A stretch of DNA of 64,000 nt, taken from NCBI GenBank assembly GCA_022844045.1, contig JALHMM010000003.1, positions 1-64,000 on the forward strand. Reading direction: 5' to 3'. The notes beneath the pieces are model-generated. The model was not told the origin of the DNA, ran no database searches, and saw nothing but the letters and a program-made list of their open reading frames with translations. Source of the stretch: Reyranellaceae bacterium. Its GTDB lineage: Bacteria; Pseudomonadota; Alphaproteobacteria; Reyranellales; Reyranellaceae. Positions 17,130 to 28,178 of the stretch are shown here, in pieces; within the stretch, counting starts at the first letter, position 1, and every line of letters begins with the position of its first letter. The position numbers and the translations under genes are program-made.

Positions 17130-18344
17130 ACCGCCTGCTGCCCTTCGAGTGGATCGCGGCCGTCCGGTTCCTTTACGAGGGCCGCGTGCAATCCGCCCTG
17201 ATCGTGACCGGCGTGGCGATCGGCGTGTCGGTGATCGTATTCATGTCGGCGCTGCTGAGCGCCGTGCAGGGCAACGTCGTCCGCCGTACGCTCACGGCCC
17301 AGGCGCACGTCGTGGTGCTGCCTCGCGAGGAACTGGCTCGGCCGCTGAGGCACGAGCCCGGCCGCGTCGCCATCGCCACGGTCCAGCGCCAGGCGCAGCG
17401 TCTGCGCTCGATCGACCAGTGGCAGACCATCGTCGAGCAGGCGCGCGTCATGCCCGGCGTCGTCGCTGTCTCGCCGGTCGCCGCCGGACCGGCCTCTGCC
17501 GTTCGCGGCAACGCCACCAAGCAGGTGACCCTCTACGGCGTCGATCCCGCGCACCACTTCCGGGTCGTGCTGATGGACGACAAGATCGTCGCCGGCGGCA
17601 CGGCGCTGACCGGCGGCGACATCCTGATCGGCACGGAACTCGCCGCCGATCTCGGCCTGGCGCTGGGCGACAAGCTGCGCATCACGACGACCGCCGGCCT
17701 CGCCGCGACGTTGCGGGTGGTGGGCGTCTTCGACCTCGGCAACAAGGCGGCGAACCAGCGCAACACCTATGTCGCCTTGCGTACCGCGCAGCCGCTGCTC
17801 GGGCTGACCGGCGGCGTCTCCAACATCGATATCGCGCTGGCCGACGTCTACGCCGCCGAGACCGTCGCCCATTCCATCGCCGCGAGAACCGGCCTGAAGG
17901 TCGACAGCTGGATCAAGACCAACGCGCAATTCTTCGCCGCCATGAACGCGCAGACGCTCTCGAGCATGATCATCCGCCTCAGCGTCGCGCTCTCCGTCGC
18001 CTTCGGCATCGCCAGCGTGCTGGTGGTGTCGGTGGTGCAGCGCTCCAAGGAGATCGGCATCCTGCGGGCCATGGGAACGTCGCGCGGCCAGATCCTGCGC
18101 GTGTTCCTGATCCAGGGCGGCATCGTCGGCCTGAGCGGCTCCCTGCTCGGCGCGGCGATGGGCGCGGCCTTCGTGCAGATCTGGCGCGCCGTCGCGCTCA
18201 ATCCCGACGGCACGCCGCTGTTCGTCATCACCCTCGACCCCTGGCTGTTCGTCGCCGCCGCCGTGATCGCCACCTTGAGCGGCGTGCTGGCGGCGGTCAC
18301 GCCGGCCCTGCGCGCCGCGCGCCTCGACCCTGTGGTGGCGATCC

Positions 18345-18352
<8 letters not shown>
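17126..18352 (+). CDS. ABC exporter permease (FtsX/MacB/DevC-like)
   Basis: A 408-residue permease from ATG 17126. The topology is FtsX-type: one TM near the N-terminus ([21 protein letters not shown]), a large periplasmic MacB-core domain (about residues 45-270), then three C-terminal TM helices ([59 protein letters not shown]). [16 protein letters not shown] is the conserved cytoplasmic loop of this family. The stand-alone permease with separate adaptor and ATPase matches DevBCA or LolCDE-type mechanotransmission exporters. Substrate unknown. The longer reading frame upstream of 17126 is a shadow of the adaptor gene. Confidence 0.9.
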
Positions 18353-19088
<736 letters not shown>

Positions 19089-19253
19089 CCGGCGCCCGCT
19101 GGCGGCTTTGTCGCGCATGGCATACCAGACCTTGTGTTTTCCGCCCCCTTGGCCCACCTCCAAGGCAGGCGCGCGGTTGCGGCGGCGGCCCGATCCCGCT
19201 ACACCCCGCCCGCCCCCTTAGTTCTGAACCCGGCCACGGAACCCCAGCCCGCG

Positions 19254-21053
<1,800 letters not shown>

Positions 21054-21059
21054 TTCCCC

Positions 21060-21115
21060 TGTCATCCTGAGCGAAGCGAAGGATCTCTAGATTCCTCGCT
21101 GCGCTCGGAATGACA
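21060..21115. repeat. family D inverted repeat downstream of lepA
   Basis: TGTCATCCTGAGCGAAGCGA and an inverted, imperfect copy ending TCGGAATGACA form a hairpin 7 bp after the lepA stop. Related copies lie at 22414-22514 and 36376-36445. It may serve as the lepA 3' end, and as that of the convergent gene. Confidence 0.7.
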
Positions 21116-21122
21116 GCGAGGC

Positions 21123-21458
21123 TTACCGCTTGCGGTGATAGAAGATGCGGGCGAGTCCGTCCTTCTGCTTGCGCCGACGGAAGCCGAGCCACAGGCAGAT
21201 CAGCGCGGGCATCGCGAACAACAGCGCGCTTGGCGCCATGAAGACGGGCTCGACGACCCAGGCGACCGCATTGTCGGGCAGGTTGTCGCGCAGGAGATGC
21301 TGGGCCGACGCGAAAGTGCCGGGGCTTATCGCGAACCATGATTCGGAGAGCGACGAGAGCCGAAACTCGCCACTTTGCGTCTTGTTGAAGAAATCCGCGC
21401 CCAGTGCGCCCAGCGCCACGACGACGAAGGCGAGCCCGAGCAGCCGCCAGGTCCACAT
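21123..21458 (-). CDS. small two-TM membrane protein of unknown function
   Basis: A 111-residue protein with an N-terminal TM segment (LLGLAFVVVALGALGADFF, about residues 6-24). A short periplasmic loop follows (about 25-70), then a second TM segment (FMAPSALLFAMPALICLWLG) and a very basic C-terminal tail (FRRRKQKDG...YHRKR), which places both ends in the cytoplasm. No family recognised. Convergent with lepA across a family D repeat. Confidence 0.65.
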   Translation of the reverse strand: MWTWRLLGLAFVVVALGALGADFFNKTQSGEFRLSSLSESWFAISPGTFASAQHLLRDNLPDNAVAWVVEPVFMAPSALLFAMPALICLWLGFRRRKQKDGLARIFYHRKR

Positions 21459-21517
21459 GGCGCCCTCCGCTCGGGGCGGAGTCTAGCAGCCGGAGCCGGG
21501 CGGGCGATACGGCCCCC

Positions 21518-22390
21518 TCAGCGGACCCGCGCCAGCAGGCGCCGGGCGCGCTCGGCGACCGGCAGGTCGATCATCGCGCCCTCGAAGGCCACGGCGCCCT
21601 GCCCCGCCGCGACCGCCGCATCGAAGGCTACCAGCAGACGGCGTGCACGATCGGCCTCGGCGGCGCTCACGCCGTACTCCTCGTTGATGATCGGCACGTG
21701 CAGCGGATGGATGCAGGCGGTGCAGGCGAAGCCCAGGCCGCGCGAGCGCTTCAGGCTCTCGCGATAGCCCTCGAGGTCGGAGAAATCGGCGAAGCGGCCG
21801 ACCGAGCCCAGCGGCAGGATGCCGGCGCCGCGCGCCGCGGCGACCACCAGCATGGCGTAGACATAGAGCGCATCGCCGGTCGGCGCGCCGCCCAGCTCCG
21901 TCGACAGATCCTCCGCGCCGATGCCCAGGGCCACGACGCGCGGATCGGCCGAGGCGATGGCGCCCAGCGCCGGCAGCGACTCCGGCGTCTCGACGATGGC
22001 GATGAAGCGCGTATGGCCCGGCCTCAAGCCGAGCGCCGCCTCGCGCACGGCGACGATTTCCGACAGCAGCTTGACGTGCTCCGGGCCCATCACCTTGGGC
22101 AGCATCAGCGCGCGCACGCCGGGCATGATCGCGGCGGCGATGTCGGGCACCGACATCTCCATCGGCCGGTTGATGCGCACGACGACGTCGGCACCAGCCT
22201 GCGACACAGTCTTCGCGGCATCGGCCAACGCTTGGCGTGCGATCTCCTTCTCGTTGGGCGCGACCGAATCCTCGAGGTCGAGGATGATGGCGTCGGCGCC
22301 GCGCGTGTGCGCCTTGGCGATGAAGTTCGGCTTGGTCGCCGGCACGAACATCAGCGAGCGCCAGGTCGGCAGGTCGGAGCGAGGCTGCAT
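21518..22390 (-). CDS. CitE-like HpcH/HpaI lyase (citramalyl/malyl-CoA lyase type)
   Basis: A 290-residue TIM-barrel lyase of the CitE/HpcH family. DLEDSVAPNEK near residue 38 and ETPESLPALGAI near residue 155 supply the acidic metal ligands that bind Mg and the acyl-CoA enolate. LGIGAEDL and CIHPLHVPIINEEYG are also diagnostic. Family members cleave citramalyl-CoA, malyl-CoA or hydroxymethylglutaryl-type CoA esters. Together with the CoA-transferase and MaoC-type hydratase downstream to 24743, it could split (S)-citramalyl-CoA to pyruvate and acetyl-CoA; this is inferred from context. Confidence 0.88.
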   Translation of the reverse strand: MQPRSDLPTWRSLMFVPATKPNFIAKAHTRGADAIILDLEDSVAPNEKEIARQALADAAKTVSQAGADVVVRINRPMEMSVPDIAAAIMPGVRALMLPKVMGPEHVKLLSEIVAVREAALGLRPGHTRFIAIVETPESLPALGAIASADPRVVALGIGAEDLSTELGGAPTGDALYVYAMLVVAAARGAGILPLGSVGRFADFSDLEGYRESLKRSRGLGFACTACIHPLHVPIINEEYGVSAAEADRARRLLVAFDAAVAAGQGAVAFEGAMIDLPVAERARRLLARVR

Positions 22391-22413
22391 TCTAAAGCTC
22401 CTAAAAGGCAGTC

Positions 22414-22514
22414 GTCATCCTGAGCGCAGCGAAGGACCTCGCGGTGTCGCGGTCACATTGAATCGCAGTGTCCGTTCGCGCCACCGCGAGGTCCTTCGCT
22501 GCGCTCAGGACGAC
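22414..22514. repeat. family D inverted repeat, long copy
   Basis: GTCATCCTGAGCGCAGCGAA...CCTCGCGGTG and its inverted copy CACCGCGAGGTCC...GCTCAGGACGAC enclose about 40 bp. The right arm overlaps the last codons and stop of the CoA-transferase gene ending at 22505, so the repeat supplies the C-terminal residues of that protein. Confidence 0.85.
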
Positions 22515-23713
22515 GGGGTGGCGTGCGCCGCGCCTGATGCGATCATCGTGTCGATCTCATCGCGCGTGTAGCCGATCTCGGCCAGCACATCGGCGGTGTG
22601 CTCGCCCATCGTGGGCGCATGGCGTTCGTCGCTGCGCGCGCCGCCGGAGAAGGCGTTGGGCACCTTGGTGCGGCGGATCGTGCCCTGGCTGGGATGCTCC
22701 TCGCGGCGGAAGAAGCCGACATCTTGAAGATGCGGATCCTCCAGCAGGTCGTCGATCGAATTGTAGCGCGCGGCGGGCACGTCGAGCTTCTCGAAGATCT
22801 CCAGCCACGCCGCCGTGGTCTTCTGCGCCAGCCCCGCCATGCGCACCTTGAAGTACGCGTCGGCGTTGGCGGTGCGCGCGGCGGCGCTGTCGAAGCGCGG
22901 ATCGGTCTTCAGTTCCGGACGGCCGATGGCGTCGAAGAAGGCGAAGGCCTGCGGATTGGTGTTGGGGCCGACGGTGATATAGCCGTCCTGGGTCGGCAGC
23001 GGCCGGTAGTCGGGGCTGAGCAGGCGGCCGTCGCCGGTCGGGCCGACAGGCGGATCGAAGGTCGCGGCACCGAGATGCTCGCTCATCACGAAGGAGGCCA
23101 TGTTCTCGAACATCGGCACGTCGATCGCCTCGCCGACGCCGGTCTTCTCCCGGCGATAGAGCGCGAAGCCGATGCACTGCGCGGCGATCAGGCCGGTGGT
23201 GTGATCGGTCATCACCATGGGCACGAAGCGTGGCTCGCCGATGGCGCGCTCGAAGGTGCCGGCGACACCCGACAGCGACTGCACGATGGGATCGTAGGCG
23301 GGGCGGTTGTAGTAGCGGCCGCCGCGACCGAAGGCGAGGATCGAGCAATGGATCAGGCGCGGGTTGTCCTTCGACAGGCTCGCGTGATCGAGCCCGGCGC
23401 GGGTGAGGCCCTCGGGCCGCACGTTGCTGACGAAGACATCGGCGCCCGAGATCAGGCGGCGCATCGCGGCGATGCCCTGTGCGTGCTTGAGGTCGAGGCA
23501 GATCGAACGCTTGTTGCGATTGAAGTTCATGAACTTGCCGGACATGCCGGGATTGCGGCTGCCATGCGCCATGGTGCGCAGCAGATCGCCGCCCGGCGCC
23601 TCGACCTTGATCACGTCGGCGCCCTGGTCGGCAAGCGTGCGCGTGCAGATCGGGCCAACGACCACCGTGGTGAGATCGATGACCCTTACCCCCTCGAGCG
23701 GACCGCCGGTCAT
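22505..23713 (-). CDS. class III (CaiB/BaiF) CoA-transferase
   Basis: A 402-residue family III CoA-transferase. The start is MTGGPLEGVRVIDLTTVVVG, with GADVIKVEAPGGD and FNRNKRSICLDLK (the CoA-binding region). RPAYDPIVQSLSG follows; its Asp is at the position expected for the catalytic aspartate that carries the acyl group. It moves CoA between carboxylic acids in the cytoplasm. The adjacent hydratase and lyase genes make mesaconate, itaconate or citramalate plausible substrates (inference). The last few residues come from a repeat element. A family A repeat separates it from the hydratase gene. Confidence 0.92.
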   Translation of the reverse strand: MTGGPLEGVRVIDLTTVVVGPICTRTLADQGADVIKVEAPGGDLLRTMAHGSRNPGMSGKFMNFNRNKRSICLDLKHAQGIAAMRRLISGADVFVSNVRPEGLTRAGLDHASLSKDNPRLIHCSILAFGRGGRYYNRPAYDPIVQSLSGVAGTFERAIGEPRFVPMVMTDHTTGLIAAQCIGFALYRREKTGVGEAIDVPMFENMASFVMSEHLGAATFDPPVGPTGDGRLLSPDYRPLPTQDGYITVGPNTNPQAFAFFDAIGRPELKTDPRFDSAAARTANADAYFKVRMAGLAQKTTAAWLEIFEKLDVPAARYNSIDDLLEDPHLQDVGFFRREEHPSQGTIRRTKVPNAFSGGARSDERHAPTMGEHTADVLAEIGYTRDEIDTMIASGAAHATPSS

Positions 23714-23731
23714 GGCCGTTCCTTGTGCCTT

Positions 23732-23862
23732 TTACCTTCCCCCGGAGGGGGAAGGTGCCCGAAGGGCGGAAGGGGGATGTCGAAGACGGACATCGATTTC
23801 GTTGAAACATCCCCCATCCGTCGCGCTGCGCGCGCCACCTTCCCCCTCCGGGGGAAGGTAAG
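23732..23862. repeat. family A palindromic repeat, copy 2
   Basis: A 131-bp element, inverted in orientation relative to the copy at 11830. TTACCTTCCCCCGGAGGGGG at one end mirrors CCCCCTCCGGGGGAAGGTAA at the other. It sits between the CoA-transferase and hydratase genes, which are otherwise co-oriented. Confidence 0.9.
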
Positions 23863-23876
23863 AACCGGAACCTCCA

Positions 23877-24743
23877 TCACGCGAACTCCAGATCCATCTC
23901 GCCGCACAGCGTGCCGTTCTTGTCGGCGAGGAAGACGCGCATCTTGCCGTCCTTCGCGGCGTAGCCGCGGATGCTCACGCTGTCGCCGACGAACAGCGGT
24001 GAGGTCAGCCGCGCGGTCAGTCCACGCAACGTGCCCGGCGCGCGCTTGAGGGCGGCGTCGATCATCAGATGCATGGTCAACCCGCCGTTCTGCACCGTAT
24101 GTGGATAGCCCTCGACCTCACGCGAGTAGATCGAGTCGTAGTGGATACGGTGCGCGTTCCAGGTGATCGCCGAGTAGCGGAAGTTCAGCGTCTCCGACAG
24201 CAGCACGGTGTCGGCCCATGCCTGATCGGTCGGCGCCCGCACCGGCACGGTGGCGGTGGTCTTCTGGCCGGGCGGTGTCGCCTCGCGATAGATCGCGTCG
24301 AACTCGTCGATGCCCAGCACCCGGCCGCCCTGCTCGTAGGTGTTGCGCAGGGTGAGCACGTAGATGCTGCCCGAGCGGCCGGTCTTCGGGACAATGTCGA
24401 CGACCTCCGACTTGCGCACCGCCGTCTCGCCGGCGCGCAGCCGCGCCATCAGCTTCAGCCGCCGCCCCGCGCCCATGCGGCGCGGCATCGGGATTGGCGG
24501 CAGCACCACGCCGCCCTGCGCATGGCCGTCCTCGCGCAGCTGGTTCTGCCGGGCGATGTCGGCGAAGAACATCGTGAACCAGTGCGGCGGCAGCTCCGCG
24601 CCCGCCTTGATGGACTCCGGATCAACATCGAACGTCGCCGCCACGCGCCGCACCATCGGCAGCGCGATATCGTCCTCGATCACCCGCATGCTGCCGATCC
24701 ACGGCCGCAGCGTGGTCATGGCCTTCTCGATCTCGTCGGACAT
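23877..24743 (-). CDS. MaoC-family hydratase (mesaconyl/itaconyl-CoA hydratase-like)
   Basis: A 288-residue double hot-dog protein: an N-terminal FAS1-type dehydratase half and a C-terminal MaoC half with RYSAITWNAHRIHYD, the region holding the catalytic acid/His in this subfamily. The arrangement and NAHRIHYD form resemble mesaconyl-C4-CoA hydratase. The usual VHGPL segment reads QNGGL here, a deviation. I start at ATG 24743 (MSDEIEKAM) because GAGGG lies 7 nt upstream; an ATG two codons earlier abuts it. Likely hydrates an unsaturated C5 acyl-CoA to citramalyl-CoA for the downstream lyase (inference). Confidence 0.85.
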   Translation of the reverse strand: MSDEIEKAMTTLRPWIGSMRVIEDDIALPMVRRVAATFDVDPESIKAGAELPPHWFTMFFADIARQNQLREDGHAQGGVVLPPIPMPRRMGAGRRLKLMARLRAGETAVRKSEVVDIVPKTGRSGSIYVLTLRNTYEQGGRVLGIDEFDAIYREATPPGQKTTATVPVRAPTDQAWADTVLLSETLNFRYSAITWNAHRIHYDSIYSREVEGYPHTVQNGGLTMHLMIDAALKRAPGTLRGLTARLTSPLFVGDSVSIRGYAAKDGKMRVFLADKNGTLCGEMDLEFA

Positions 24744-24874
24744 TCCCATCCCTCGTTGGTCGGCCAAAACTAGCAGGCGCCCAGCCGTCCCGGCACGCGA
24801 AACATCGTCGACGATGGTGTTGCCTGCCTTGCACGATCGCCCGACTCTCGCGTCGGCACCGAGGGAGGGAGCGC

Positions 24875-26053
24875 ATGCAAGTCGGCGTGATGGTCACGAG
24901 CTACAACCACCGTGACTGGGACCGCATGCTCGCCGGCGACTACAGCAAGCCGCCCGCCATGAGCGACATCGCGATCCACGAGGAGACGATGAAGCTCGGC
25001 GCCATGGTCGAGCCGCTGGGCTTCAACGCCATCTGGTGCGCCGAGCATTACGGCTCGCCCTATTCGATGCAGGGCAATCCGCTGCAGTGGCTGGCCTACT
25101 GGGCCGGCCGCACGCAACGCGTCGACATGGGCACGGCGGTGATCGTCGCACCGTGGTGGCAGCCGGTGAAGCTGGCGCACGAGATCGCCATGCTCGACCT
25201 GCTGCTGGGCGGGCGGCGCCTGCATATCGGCATCGGCCGCGGCATCTCCAGCCACGAATACGCCGGCTTCAACGTGGCGCGCGAGGAGTCCCGCGAGCGC
25301 TTCTCCGAGATGATCCAGATCCTCAAGCGATCGGATGCCGACCGCTTCGAGTTCAAGGGCAAGCACTACACCGTGCCGCCGACCACTGTGCGGCCCTCGG
25401 CGCGCCATCGCGGCTCGCTATTCAGCGATGTCAGGGGCGCCTTCAACACGCCGTCCTCGATGCAGGTCGCGGCCGAGCTCGGGCTGGGCCAGATGTTCGT
25501 CACCGCGACGTCGCTGGAGGTCATGGCCAAGGGCGTCTCACGCTTCAATGGCATTCGCCGCAAGAACGGCCTGCCGCCCAACCAGCCGACGGTGATGATG
25601 TACCTGCACTGCTCGACCGACAAAGCCGAGATCGCCCGCGCCCGCACCTATGCCGCCGAGCAGGGCTGGGCGGCGCGCAATCACTACGCGGTGTGGAACG
25701 CCGAGGCGTTCGAGAACGTGCCGGGCTACGAGGACTACGCCAAGGCGTTCCGGCAAGGCCGTGAGCTGGCCGAGAACGAAAGCATCCTCAGCGAGGATTC
25801 ACACCTGATCGGCACGCCGGACGAGATCCTCGAGAAGATCGCGCGCGTGCAGGAGCGCATCAGCCTGGAGTACCTGATCCTGCATCCGCAGCACGGCTCC
25901 AAGCCGGCGGCCGAAGCGCGCGCCAGCCTGGAGCTGTTCGCCAAGGCGGTGCTGCCGAAGGTGCAGGCGATGGCGACGCCGCTGCATGCGCACTCGCTGG
26001 GCACCGTCGAGACGGCGCCGAGCGAAGGCGTGATGGGTGGCGCGGTCGGCTAG
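24875..26053 (+). CDS. LLM-class flavin-dependent oxidoreductase
   Basis: A 392-residue bacterial luciferase-like monooxygenase (TIM barrel, uses reduced FMN or F420). Features include LGFNAIWCAEHYGSPYSM near residue 48, MGTAVIVAPWWQPVKLAHE (the flavin-phosphate side), and LHIGIGRGISSHEYAGF. The C-terminal SHLIGTPDEILEKI is also common in the family. Substrate unknown. It is divergent from the hydratase operon with 131 bp between the starts. It may participate in the same organic acid or xenobiotic catabolism, but there is no direct evidence. Confidence 0.9.
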   Translation: MQVGVMVTSYNHRDWDRMLAGDYSKPPAMSDIAIHEETMKLGAMVEPLGFNAIWCAEHYGSPYSMQGNPLQWLAYWAGRTQRVDMGTAVIVAPWWQPVKLAHEIAMLDLLLGGRRLHIGIGRGISSHEYAGFNVAREESRERFSEMIQILKRSDADRFEFKGKHYTVPPTTVRPSARHRGSLFSDVRGAFNTPSSMQVAAELGLGQMFVTATSLEVMAKGVSRFNGIRRKNGLPPNQPTVMMYLHCSTDKAEIARARTYAAEQGWAARNHYAVWNAEAFENVPGYEDYAKAFRQGRELAENESILSEDSHLIGTPDEILEKIARVQERISLEYLILHPQHGSKPAAEARASLELFAKAVLPKVQAMATPLHAHSLGTVETAPSEGVMGGAVG

Positions 26054-26054
26054 A

Positions 26055-26315
26055 TCAGAACGGCGAGCCGAACCCGCGGCGGCGCGGGCGCTGGGTCTCG
26101 CGGGCGGGCGCTGAAACTGGCGCGGCATAGGCTACGTCCTGGGAGACCCGCTGATACTCGACCTGCGGCGGCGCCATGGACGACGTGGTGGTCGACTTCA
26201 AGCAGGCGCCGCGAGGGACCATTCCGTAGCTCTGACCGAATGCTGGTGCTGCCAATACGCCGGAAAGAACAATACCAGTAAACAATACCGACACTGTAAA
26301 TGAGCGCTTGATCAT
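26055..26315 (-). CDS. small secreted protein of unknown function
   Basis: An 86-residue protein with a clear signal peptide (VSVLFTGIVLSGVLAAPAFGQ, cleaved at about residue 28) and a Shine-Dalgarno (AAGGAG, 8 nt from the start). The mature part contains one cysteine, and a basic, Arg-rich C-terminus (RETQRPRRRGFGSPF). No family recognised. Convergent with the flavin oxidoreductase gene with 1 bp between them. The next 320 bp (26316-26635) contain no gene, only a terminator hairpin. Confidence 0.7.
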   Translation of the reverse strand: MIKRSFTVSVLFTGIVLSGVLAAPAFGQSYGMVPRGACLKSTTTSSMAPPQVEYQRVSQDVAYAAPVSAPARETQRPRRRGFGSPF

Positions 26316-26586
26316 TTACTTTCTCCTTCCAACGTACCGTGTTGGAAGCTTGTTGGTGGCTGAGGCGACAATAAGGCAGCATAAAGGATTCCGAGAGGCC
26401 GTTAAAGTTCACTGTGAGGCGCGCGCATGCCGTTTGTGAGCGTCCGCTCCTGCCGCGATCTTTCATCGCCTCGTTCTTCATAAGTGGGAGCGCCACGGCG
26501 CGGCCGTGGCCTGAGCGCTTCGGACGGTTGGCGCTCTCTCTGTCGGCGCGCCATGAAGTTCCAGCGGTCGTCGCTTCAAAGCGAAC

Positions 26587-26613
26587 GGGGCGGACGGTCT
26601 GGCCGTCCGCCCC
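26587..26613 (-). terminator. GC-rich hairpin downstream of the binding-protein gene
   Basis: GGGGCGGACGG and CCGTCCGCCCC form an 11-bp perfect stem with a 5-nt loop, 22 bp beyond the stop of the gene at 26636. There is no strong T-run, so it may be a weak or Rho-aided terminator. The remaining gene-free bases of 26316-26635 show nothing else. Confidence 0.6.
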
Positions 26614-26635
26614 GCTGCGTTTGTGGGTCCAGGTG

Positions 26636-27850
26636 CTACTTCTTCACCAGCGGGCAGTCGCCCTGCTCCATCGGCCGGAAGGCCTCGGCGCCCGGGATGG
26701 TCCGGACCAGCTTGTAGTAATCCCACGGCCCCTTGGATTCGGCCGGCGACTTCACCTCGAAGAGGTAGACGTCGTGGACCTTGCGGCCATCGGCGCGGAT
26801 GACCGACTTGCCGAACAGCGGATCGTCGGCCGGGGTCGACTTGAAGCGCGCCATCACCTTGTCGGCGTCGTCGGTGCCCAGCGCCTTGACCTGCTCGAGA
26901 TAGGCCTTGGCCGCGGTGTAGAAGCCGGCCTGGATGCTGGTCGGCATCTTGCCGCCGTGGCGCGCGGCGAAGCGCTTGGCGAAGGCGCGGCTTTCGTCGT
27001 TGCGATCCCAGTAGAACGCCTCGGTGAGCTGCAGGCCCTGCGCCAAGTTGAGCGTCAGGCTATGCACGTCGGTGACGAAGACCAGCAGGCCGGCGAGCTT
27101 CTGGCCGCCTTTGACGATGCCGAACTCGGCCGCCTGCTTGATCGAGTTGATCGTGTCGCCGCCCGCGTTGGCCAAACCGATGATCTTCGCCTTCGAGGCC
27201 TGCGCCTGGAGCATGAAGGACGAGAAATCCGACGTATTGAGCGGCGCGCGCACGCCGCCGATCACCTTGCCGCCATTGGCCTTGACGACGGTGCTGACGT
27301 CGCGCTCCAGCGCGTGGCCGAAGGCGTAGTCGGCGGTGATGAAGAACCACGAATCGCCGCCCGACTTGACCACCGCCGAGCCGGTGCCGTTGGCCAGCAC
27401 CACGGTGTCGTAGACCCAGTGCACGGTGTAGGCGTTGCACGACTTGCCCGTGATGTCGGACGACGCCGGGTCGACGGCGAGGAAGACGCGCTTCTTGTCG
27501 CCGGCGACGCGCTGGGTGGCCAGCGAGGAGGCCGAGCCGCCGGTGCCCAGGATCACGTCGACACCCTCGACGTCGAACCAGCGGCCGGAGATGTTAGCGG
27601 CGACGTCGGCCTTGTTCTGCACGTCGGCCTGCACGAGCTCGATCTTCTTGCCGGCGACCGTGCCGCCAAAATCCTCGATCGCCATCTGCACGGCGATCAC
27701 CGCGCCCGGCCCGTTGATGTCGGAATAGAGGCTCGACATGTCGGTCAGCACGCCGAGCTTGACGACATCGCCGGAGATCTGCGCGTTCGCCGGTTGGGCG
27801 GCGAGTCCCAGACCCAACAGCATGGCGCCAACGATTGCTGATTTGCCCAT
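26636..27850 (-). CDS. ABC transporter substrate-binding protein (Leu/Ile/Val family)
   Basis: A 404-residue periplasmic binding protein of the branched-chain amino acid/amide family (type I fold). Signal peptide MGKSAIVGAMLLGLGLAAQP with cleavage at ANAQ, then VKLGVLTDMSSLYSDINGPG, the usual ligand-cleft start. AGGAGG lies 9 nt before ATG 27850; two GTG codons just upstream are alternatives. No permease or ATPase genes are nearby, so it is an orphan that probably serves a transporter encoded elsewhere. Such orphans in alphaproteobacteria often bind aromatic or carboxylic acids. Confidence 0.92.
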   Translation of the reverse strand: MGKSAIVGAMLLGLGLAAQPANAQISGDVVKLGVLTDMSSLYSDINGPGAVIAVQMAIEDFGGTVAGKKIELVQADVQNKADVAANISGRWFDVEGVDVILGTGGSASSLATQRVAGDKKRVFLAVDPASSDITGKSCNAYTVHWVYDTVVLANGTGSAVVKSGGDSWFFITADYAFGHALERDVSTVVKANGGKVIGGVRAPLNTSDFSSFMLQAQASKAKIIGLANAGGDTINSIKQAAEFGIVKGGQKLAGLLVFVTDVHSLTLNLAQGLQLTEAFYWDRNDESRAFAKRFAARHGGKMPTSIQAGFYTAAKAYLEQVKALGTDDADKVMARFKSTPADDPLFGKSVIRADGRKVHDVYLFEVKSPAESKGPWDYYKLVRTIPGAEAFRPMEQGDCPLVKK

Positions 27851-27998
27851 CACCACGTTCCTCCTGCCACTCCGGGGCGGTCTGTTGCGATTCCACCGCC
27901 CCTTTGGCGCGCAGCCTATGCCGGAACCGCCCGACCGGCCAATCCCGCCGCGGCCGCTTGGCAGAACAGAACATGCTGTGTAGGTTGCGCCCGCCTCA

Positions 27999-28088
27999 GG
28001 ACAGGTGGCCGAGTGGTTTAAGGCACACGCTTGGAAAGCGTGCGTGGTGTAACAGCCACCGCGGGTTCGAATCCCGCCCTGTCCGCCA
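27999..28088 (+). tRNA. tRNA-Ser (anticodon GGA)
   Basis: A 90-nt type II tRNA. Acceptor stem GGACAGG pairs with CCTGTCC, then discriminator G and an encoded CCA. The D arm is TGGCCGAGTGGTTTAAGGCA. The anticodon stem CACGC/GCGTG closes loop TTGGAAA with GGA at 28033-28035. A long variable arm (GTGGTGTAACAGCCACC) and the T arm GGGTTCGAATCCC follow. The long variable arm fits serine, reading UCC and UCU. It is not a selenocysteine tRNA (no UCA anticodon). Confidence 0.98.
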
Positions 28089-28178
28089 TCGCCGCTGATC
28101 GTAAGCTATCGGGCGCTACCGGACGCGAAAGCGACCTGATTGCCGCCGATTTCCCGACATGACCATAGCGCGGCCCTT

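Noticed and set aside
27999-28088. Type II tRNA considered as a selenocysteine tRNA because of the candidate selenoprotein
   Set aside because: The anticodon is GGA and the stems are standard 7/5 bp, so it is ordinary tRNA-Ser.
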